A DNA stretch of 32,043 nt from Chara braunii (Eukaryota; Streptophyta; Charophyceae; Charales; Characeae), in assembly GCA_003427395.1 (NCBI GenBank), contig BFEA01000530.1:407670-439712 (forward strand). Direction: 5' to 3'. A program made the position numbers and the translations under genes. Positions 25,888 to 32,043 of the stretch are shown piece by piece; position 1 is the stretch's first letter, and every line of letters starts with the position of its first letter. A model generated the notes under the pieces. The model had not been told where the DNA came from and did no database searches. It was given only the letters and a program-made list of their open reading frames with translations.

Positions 25888-28055
25888 TCTTCTTCTCCCA
25901 GTCCTCTCCTCATCCCGCCCTCTCTTCGCCCCCTGCACCTGGCATTCAAATCTTCGCCTCGTTTACGCCGTCCCTACGTAGTCTCTCTTCCCCCCATAAT
26001 ACGTCATCGAGCAGCCACCATCCCTCTTCGTCCACTCTTCTTCGTCGCCAAACTGCTGACGCATGCAAGATCAGCAGGAACGAGACAAGAAACAAAGGGA
26101 AGCAGAACACGTTGCACACCACAAAGAGAAGGCGGCAGCGGGCAAGGGAGCGCGGACGAGGACGGCGAGGCGACAAAGAGGAGGGCAACGAGAATAGGAA
26201 GCGAAGGTGGACACCAGCAGCACTAGGAGGAGGAGGAGGAGGAAAACAGGAGGGAGAAACCCAAGCAGGACATGAATAACCGGCTTACCTGTGGTGCGAC
26301 TTGCTCCTCGCCGCAAGAAGAGAAGAAAGAGCCGACAACTTAGAACGAACGGCGGCAGGAGGACGATGAGCAGGACTGTTACAAAGTGAGGAGGCGGAGG
26401 GGGTGGAAGAGGACGGAAAGAACGGATGCTGCTCGGACAACGAGAGGAAGCATGTGATTCAAAACAACGCCGCGAAGGGTTTCCCTTCAGGCCCGTAACC
26501 TCTGCCCGTGGGCTACCGTGGCGTACACCAAGATCCTCGGGGGCAAGAAGTCTAGAGAACGGACGGGAAGGGAGTGGGCAGGGCGGGGAGAAGAGGAAGA
26601 ACAGAAGGAAGAAGACGAAGTACAACAAGGGGACGAAAGTAAGGAGGACAGAGAGGCGAATATACGGGTGGGAGGGGGAAGGGGGGGGGAGGGGGGGATG
26701 ATAACGAGGAGGGACAGGAATGGAACAGGAGGAAAAGGGAGGAGGAGAGGAAGGAGGTGGTGGATTTACGTGGGATGGATGGCCGTTGCCCGAGAACCAA
26801 CCAGGGCGAGAAGGCGACACGAAAGGGGAAGTCGACGAATGTGATGACAAGTGAGCGGAGATGGAGGAGGTAGCGAAAACAAGAAACGTGACGTGGAGGA
26901 CGGGCACGTTCGGTCGAAGCGAACGAGAACCGCTACCGCTCATACCGCTAAAGGGTACGAGCTGCCGCTGATTGTGCAGCCCCGCCGTGCAAAACAATTA
27001 CATTATCATCGGCAGCAGCGGTGGTCGCTGACATCGAATCCTTCCACCAAACGTTATTCACCTCCTCCTTTTCACCATTCCATCCCCTCCTCGGTGTCCC
27101 CCTAGCCCTGTTCTTTCCCCCGCGTCGCTCCCCCCCTCTCCCCTCCTCCTCGTCCCCTGGACCTTCCACCAAAATTGTCTACCACCACGGTCGCCTTACC
27201 TCGTCTTCACACGTCATAATCTCCCACCATTATGTTTTTATTTTTTTTTTGGAGGCCAATTCTTTTAAGCCCAACCAATTCAATTACTTGTCAAATCTGG
27301 ACAGGACGGCCTTTCAGGCCTTTTTCATTGTCATTATAGTATTACGGGGAACCTCGTAGCAGCCAGCCACATCCGTCAACCTTCTTTTTTTTTAGAATAT
27401 AATAATAAAACGAACAAGAATAATTATTAAAATTAAAATGTAGTAAAGGGAACAAGAATAATTACGTCGTCACAACCTGCTAATCCGTGGAACGAAATGA
27501 GCAGGGGGAGAGGGAAGGGAAGCCGTACAAGATGAGAGGAGGAAGGGGGACGGAAAGGAGCAACGGATCGACATGGGGGAGGGGGTGAAGAGGAAGGGGC
27601 ACGAGGGTGTGCGGAGGGCGACGAACCCGACGTAGGGAGGAGGAGGAAGTGGAAGACGATAGAGGTGTAAGAGAGTAGAGCCCTACCTGTAGGATGACAG
27701 TCCAGCGTCCAAGAGGGCGACGACAAAGGGGAATCAACGAAAAAGTGAAATGCTGTGGCGAGGATGCACTGCCATCTCGGTGCGGCCAAGAGCCAGGCAC
27801 AGGCGCTGGCTGTGAGGCCCCGGCGGCGAAAACGACGTGCTCGCCCCACGCCATCTGTAGCACCAGGAACAGAGCAGAGCTCCCCATATTGGGAACGACT
27901 CTTGGGAAGGTACACCGCCATATTTTTTCTCTGGTGCATGTGGTGAGCAGTGGAGCGAGGCCCATTGAGAGAAAACAGTAGCGTAGCGTAGGGCATACTC
28001 ACAATGGGACTATAATCCCAAATTCCCCCCAAAAAAGGAGGACCGGTCACACAGA
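25661..28055. other. Low-complexity intergenic region, no gene supported
   Basis: Includes an N plus a C-run at 25848-25885, long GA/GGA-rich stretches (26150-26900) and pyrimidine-rich stretches (27040-27180). Several frames of 200-300 codons occur (for example 26071-26997 and 27433-28050 on the minus strand), but they are made of Ser/Pro/Leu/Arg runs caused by strand-biased composition and show no domain. Confidence 0.5.
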
Positions 28056-28064
28056 TTTGCCAAG

Positions 28065-28099
<35 letters not shown>

Positions 28100-28110
28100 T
28101 AAATGTACCA

Positions 28111-28210
28111 TTTGTGCGGCCATCTGTCAGCGGCCTGTGTAGCCGCGGGGGGCATGGGAATTTGTGCGGCCATCTGTCAGCGGCCTGTGTAGCCGCGGGG
28201 GGCATGGGAA
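28111..28210. repeat. Perfect 50-bp tandem duplication next to poly-A
   Basis: TTTGTGCGGCCATCTGTCAG and the next 30 bases occur identically at 28111-28160 and 28161-28210. Identity implies a recent event (or an assembly artefact). A poly-A run of about 34 lies just upstream (28063-28096). Confidence 0.95.
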
Positions 28211-28280
28211 TTTGTGACCGCCAAATGCCCTATTTATTTTTTCGCATTTTCTTCGAGTATTGGTGAAAATTCGTTCATGA

Positions 28281-28339
28281 AAGTTCTTGCACCCAAAAAA
28301 AAAANAAAAAAAAAAAAAAAAAAAAAGAAGTTCTTGCAC
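28281..28339. mobile_element. Poly(A)-only insertion with 12-bp target duplication
   Basis: AAGTTCTTGCAC occurs at 28281-28292 and 28328-28339. Between them is only CC, about 32 A (one N at 28305) and a G. The simplest reading is a retroposition event truncated to its poly-A tail. Confidence 0.72.
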
Positions 28340-28486
28340 AATTTGTGGATGGTGCCGTGTGACCAACAAAGTACCAAATAGCCATTGCTCCAGACAGCCA
28401 GGGCCTTGTCCCATCTGAAAAGGTACAGCAGTGGCGCCGGAACCATGCCCAAAACCTCAAATTGGCCCTTCGGCCCTTCCCAAATA

Positions 28487-28555
28487 TGCATATTTTGCAG
28501 ATTTGGGGTTGCATATTTTGCAGATTTGGGGTCGCATATTTTGCAGATTTGGGGT
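28487..28555. repeat. 23-bp tandem repeat, three units
   Basis: TGCATATTTTGCAGATTTGG plus GGT repeated at 28487, 28510 and 28533, with a single T/C change at each junction. Confidence 0.93.
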
Positions 28556-28643
28556 CGCAGAGCGAGTATGCCCTTAGTTTGGTGCGGGGTGCAGGGAGGA
28601 CGCAATAGAGAAAATTAGGCCACCACATGGAAGAAGAAACTAC

Positions 28644-28748
28644 AGTCTTCCCCCGAATACAACGTACGGTCATTATTGCCGAATTGGGTACATATATCAG
28701 TCTAAATTCAGCTATAATGACCGTGCGTTCTATCGGGGGGGACGACTG
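28644..28748. mobile_element. 105-bp MITE, Tc1/mariner-pogo type
   Basis: Flanked by TA on both sides (28642-28643 and 28749-28750). The ends begin CAGTCTTCCCCCGAATACAACG in part and, on the other strand, CAGTCGTCCCCCCCGATAGAAC in part. Pairing continues through ACGGTCATTAT to about 45 bp per arm, so nearly the whole element folds into one hairpin. TA target duplication and CAGT termini are features of pogo/Tigger-like and mariner-derived MITEs. No transposase is present. Confidence 0.8.
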
Positions 28749-29007
28749 TAGACCACTCGCCTTGAATGGAAGAGTGGCCGTTTTCACGTTTGGTGAGTGG
28801 TGCAGTGAGGCCCAAAGAAAGGCTGGGTTGGCTGTAACTACGTTTCTGGTTCTGTTCGGGAGCCACAAGCCACAAGTCGTCGGTTGGGACACCGGTGGTA
28901 GTTCGGCGGCGTGCTGCCGGGCAGATTCCTCTCGTTCCCACCGCGGAGTACGGAACGGCTGTATATGTGAAGATAGGGTCCCTCCCCTCTGTTGCTTTGT
29001 GCCACGT

Positions 29008-29058
29008 GGTTATAAGGTTTTTTTTTTTTTGGGGGGGGGGGGGGGGGGGTTATAAGGT
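29008..29058. repeat. T/G homopolymer block flanked by an 11-bp direct repeat
   Basis: GGTTATAAGGT occurs at 29008-29018 and 29048-29058. Between them are 12 T and about 18 G. This could be a small insertion with target duplication or slippage; homopolymer length is unreliable. Confidence 0.7.
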
Positions 29059-30020
29059 AGCCTTGGGCACTGGCTCCGTTGGGACCGGTTAATTTTATTT
29101 TTTTAACTACCCTACATTCTTCTCTCAAATCTTTCATCATCTTTCAAATTCTTTCAATTCACCTTCACTACCTACCTACCACTACAACAACACATTCTTT
29201 TTTTCTTTTTTCTTTTTTTCTTTTTTTTTCGCTCACGAGACTCCCATCCCACCACTCCTCTCGATATATATCTCCTGGCGCACCCCCACTCCATTTCTAT
29301 CTTACCTCATGCGAGGAACATTACTCTCTACTGGAGCAACCTGACCAGACAGCGGACGCGGACACTGACGCTGAATGAGCTCCCCCATTCAGCCGCAGTC
29401 GAGGCACTAGCATACAAGCCTTGTTATACGGGAACCTCGGGAGCTAGGCACATAGTTCTCAGCTAGTCCCGTGAGGGGTGAGGGCACTCATAGGCAGTGT
29501 CTAATGGTCAACTAGCCAAGGTCTTAACCTATGAGTCCCTCTAAGCACTAACCTAGCACAGCTTGGATCATATATGGCTACTGTTTTTTAAGTTGTTGAG
29601 TATGCTGGTTGTTATGTGAGCTAATGCGATATCATAGTCTATGTGAAAGTGTGTGGTTGCTTTCTGCTACTAATGAGCCTTGCTTATGTCTGTTCACTAG
29701 GGAGAATCAACCAGTGGTAATGGTGGAGACCTCGACCGTCGTCTAACAACTACCCCCAACCTACCTCTGATAACCCACCAACCCGAAATGGGTCCACAGA
29801 CATTGAGAGTAGGACACACCTCTTGATTCGACATTGGTTTCCCTACAAGGCAACCCTCCCCACCATAGGACTGCCACGGTATCACCATGCACCCAACCAA
29901 CCCCTTACTACTCACCTGCCCAAGAGAGTAGCATCCATCCCACATCAANTTTCCCGCAGGAAAGGCACANGTNCCCACCAGAATCCATCTAGAGGATCAT
30001 CCCTAGCTGATATGATGAAT
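29059..30020. other. Unrecognised sequence
   Basis: A pyrimidine-rich block (29100-29230) is followed by ordinary sequence. Single N bases at 29949, 29970 and 29973. A TACTAATG string (29668) ahead of a pyrimidine-rich CACTAG (29700) resembles an intron end, but no coding sequence follows. Confidence 0.4.
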
Positions 30021-30095
30021 GAGCATAGTCGGAGTTGAACTCGGGACCTCCAAGTTAATATATCAGAGCTCTACCCACTGAGCTATTGAGGTCGT
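30015..30095 (-). repeat. tRNA-derived (SINE-type) head 2
   Basis: The minus strand contains AATAGCTCAGTGGGTAGAGC: a perfect A box at 30074-30085 and a paired D-arm (GCTC/GAGC). After a 19-nt anticodon-like arm, GAGTTCAACTC (30031-30042) fits a B box. The T-stem and acceptor stem do not pair, so it is a degraded tRNA relative rather than a tRNA gene. Confidence 0.62.
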
Positions 30096-30169
30096 TGGTC
30101 TGTAAGGGTGCTATGCCAGGCTCGGGACAAGTACGTGGGGTGCAACCTACACCAACCAATTGTGCTCAG

Positions 30170-30250
30170 GGGAAGTTGTGGGCCGACAAAGTCGAACCCA
30201 CAACCTCCCCGTTGCAACACCGGAGCGCTGCCCACTGAGCTACCACGTAC
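30170..30250 (-). repeat. tRNA-derived (SINE-type) head 1
   Basis: The minus strand has GTGGTAGCTCAGTGGGCAGC with a perfect A box (30231-30242), a loop GTTGCAA that would give anticodon TGC, and GGGTTCGAC as a B box near 30190-30199. The T-arm is replaced by a longer 8-bp hairpin (GTTGTGGG/CCCACAAC), and the acceptor ends do not pair. It lies about 156 bp upstream, in transcription order, of head 2, giving a two-headed arrangement. Confidence 0.6.
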
Positions 30251-30259
30251 TTGCTTACC

Positions 30260-30840
30260 AACTGACAGTCTCGAAGGTAAGACGCCAAGCATGCCACATG
30301 CACTATCGTCGGGGCAATGGGAGAACACATTCAATTTCATTACTTCAGGCTGACGAGGAACCGGTATATTGGGACTGCCGTAATACCTATAGCTAGGAAT
30401 GGTTGGATAGTCAGAGATGGGACTAGGACGCTCGATACCATATAGGGCCGTTGTGTCCCGCTAGAAGAGTGTCAGTAAGAATTTGACTCAGTCCTCTGGG
30501 CCAAGTTAGTCCCAGAAGTAGAAGTAGGTTAGCAACAGTCTCCCAGGCTTGACAGTATACCTGATGAATTCAAAGGTTATGTGAGTATGGCCTACTTCTT
30601 TCAAATATGATAGTTTCTAGTAGTCTCTATTCAGAGAGGATAAATGGGTTAGGATAGAAAGTCTGGTGAAATGACTTTCTGGAGGCGCGAACCTGTAAGC
30701 TAAGCTAGCTGATGTTGTCAGATACTCCCGAGTTGAATTGTAAGGTCCCCAGCCTCGTTTTTCTATTGGCAATATATTGAACTGTATTTGGTATTTAAAA
30801 AAAAAAAAAAAAAAAACATAGAAAAAAAAAAATCAACACT
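30260..30840. other. Unrecognised sequence ending in poly-A
   Basis: No frame with motifs. It ends TTTGGTATTT followed by about 20 A at 30797-30817, then a second A-run, like the tail of a plus-strand retroposed transcript whose body I cannot identify. Confidence 0.45.
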
Positions 30841-31987
30841 TGGAAGGAGGTCGAGGGACCTCACAGTTCAACCCGAAGTTATCCCAACAGCATTTGTCGG
30901 TTTAACTTATGATGGCATGGAAACTGAAGGAGGCTGCGGCGCCCAGGAGCCGCCCATCACCGACGCTTGAAGACCCGGACAGGGGACCCCACCGCTGTCA
31001 AGCACATCGATCCCGCAGGTGAACCCCCCCGCGCCGCGTCATGCAGGATTTAGTAGGACTTTTAACTGAGCGGTGCCGCTTTGATCGAGTGAGTCGGCCA
31101 TACCTCTCGCAAACCCCAACGACACAATAGGGTCACATGAGATACAACTTAGTTGTCATCATCCCTTCGGTAGGCGTATCCTCGCTAGGTTACCGGACCA
31201 CATGCGAAAGATTCTCAAGTGCAATCGCAAAGGTAACCTAGCCAAGTGTGTGTTTCTCTTTCTATGTGGCATAGGGGGTACGCACGTTCAAACATCTAAA
31301 TCAAACTCATAAGCGAACCGTCGCTTGCGGCACTGATCTCCCAAGCGTGATTCTACGTCGGTAGACTAGGACAACCAATCTAACCACGCGATACACTCAC
31401 AAAAGAAAATAAGTTCAATCCTCATACTCAAATCGCTCGTAGTCCCTTTTTCAATTCAACCCATAACTCTTTGGGTGCTTGAACAAGCAAACGTTGCGCG
31501 CGAGACTATGAATAAAAAGCAAGATGACGTAGGGTTGCATCATATTGACTAGCCATGCATGAATACACAAGCAGTTGCAATGATGACAAACTATGTGGTG
31601 TCCATTACCATGCGACCCGTTCAAAAATATGAGATCGCATTCAACACGCCGGTTTCGACGAGAGTGAGCGTTAAGGGGTCAGTCCCTTAACGAGCACAGA
31701 AGCAGACTGAACACTCTGCCATTTTTTGCATTTTGTTGCGTCCCAAAGCGTACAGGTAAGATGCCGCTGAGGGCAGAAGAGAATTAGAGTGACGGTAAAT
31801 TGTTTGTTGTACCACAAGCAACACGCTAACCCTTCGACCCATAACTTTGTCGTTCCACCATAATAAAGCTAACAAGTAGACATGAGACTATGTAATTGTT
31901 TGAACGCCATGAACGCGCGTTCGCATTCAAATTCACATTTGAACCAGGATTCAAATTCAGTTTTTTATTTTTTTATTTTTTTTAAAG

Positions 31988-31990
<3 letters not shown>
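30841..31990. other. Unrecognised non-repetitive sequence
   Basis: No open frame above about 62 codons and no known RNA. Two small perfect inverted repeats are visible: GCTAGGTTACC/GGTAACCTAGC (31184-31194 with 31232-31242) and CGTTAAGGG/CCCTTAACG (31669-31692, 6-nt loop). Confidence 0.45.

Positions 31991-32043
<53 letters not shown>
31991..32043 (+). repeat. (TC)n microsatellite at the window end
   Basis: About 26 TC units running off the right edge, so the true length is unknown. Confidence 0.92.

Noticed and set aside
26071-26997. 308-codon minus-strand open frame
   Set aside because: Product is almost entirely Ser, Pro, Leu, Arg and Phe runs from pyrimidine-biased DNA; overlapping frames are also open and no domain is visible.
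27433-28050. 205-codon minus-strand frame
   Set aside because: No recognisable motif; low-complexity Ser/Pro-rich half; no supporting start context or neighbours.
29660-29702. TACTAATG branch point and CACTAG acceptor suggesting an intron
   Set aside because: No coding sequence follows and no donor partner was identified.
30015-30250. Functional tRNA genes
   Set aside because: Acceptor and T stems do not pair; only internal promoter boxes and D arms are preserved.
31008-31028. CCGCAGGTGAACC resembling the 3' end of 18S rRNA
   Set aside because: Similarity is limited to about ten bases and the surrounding sequence is not rRNA.

Overview
The window looks like nuclear DNA from a plant or green-alga lineage: decayed retrotransposons, spread-out eukaryotic repeats, microsatellites, homopolymer runs and short N gaps. 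The style of the Ty3/gypsy gag-pol would suit a charophyte such as Chara, but that is a guess. I found no convincing intact host protein gene. All recognisable coding sequence belongs to mobile elements and is broken.

Layout. (1) 1-254 holds two short (TA)n-seated repeats. Three more copies lie at 7935-8042, 8338-8407 and 8775-8823. On the minus strand the longest copies contain a hammerhead ribozyme core. (2) Degenerate inverted GC-rich ends at 273-366 and 13560-13667 appear to bound an older element with an AT-rich internal tandem repeat. (3) Inside that repeat sits a 12.7 kb Ty3/gypsy LTR retrotransposon (703-13367) in minus orientation. It has two LTRs of about 1 kb (roughly 95% identical by eye), a polypurine tract, an initiator-Met-type primer binding site, a 4-bp target duplication and a broken gag-PR-RT-RNaseH-IN-chromodomain order. 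Its 5.4 kb leader contains a 1.1 kb foldback element, which in turn surrounds some of the hammerhead repeats. (4) 14.2-15.7 kb is purine/pyrimidine-strand-biased satellite around a 76-base N gap. (5) 15.78-17.6 kb is the 3' half of a second gypsy element on the plus strand, followed by a possible LTR. (6) 19.78-21.64 kb is the 3' end of a LINE (RT C-terminal zinc-binding region, 3' UTR, poly-A). It is interrupted by a 283-bp insertion with an 8-bp target duplication. (7) 22.5 kb holds the 5' half of a U2 snRNA on the minus strand, with a mutated branch-point-recognition segment and no Sm site. (8) 22.8-29 kb has many two- to four-copy tandem duplications, a 105-bp pogo/mariner-like MITE and a poly(A)-only insertion flanked by a 12-bp direct repeat. 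(9) 30.0-30.25 kb has two tRNA-like (SINE-type) heads on the minus strand. (10) The last 1.7 kb is unrecognised and ends in a (TC)n microsatellite.

The strongest unusual signal is the hammerhead-bearing repeat. All copies share one end fused to (TA)n and differ at the other, as in target-primed reverse transcription. One copy (D) begins at the predicted ribozyme cleavage position. This suggests a small, non-autonomous, microsatellite-targeted, ribozyme-processed retroelement family. The rest is a stack of nested insertions whose order can be read from the sequence.
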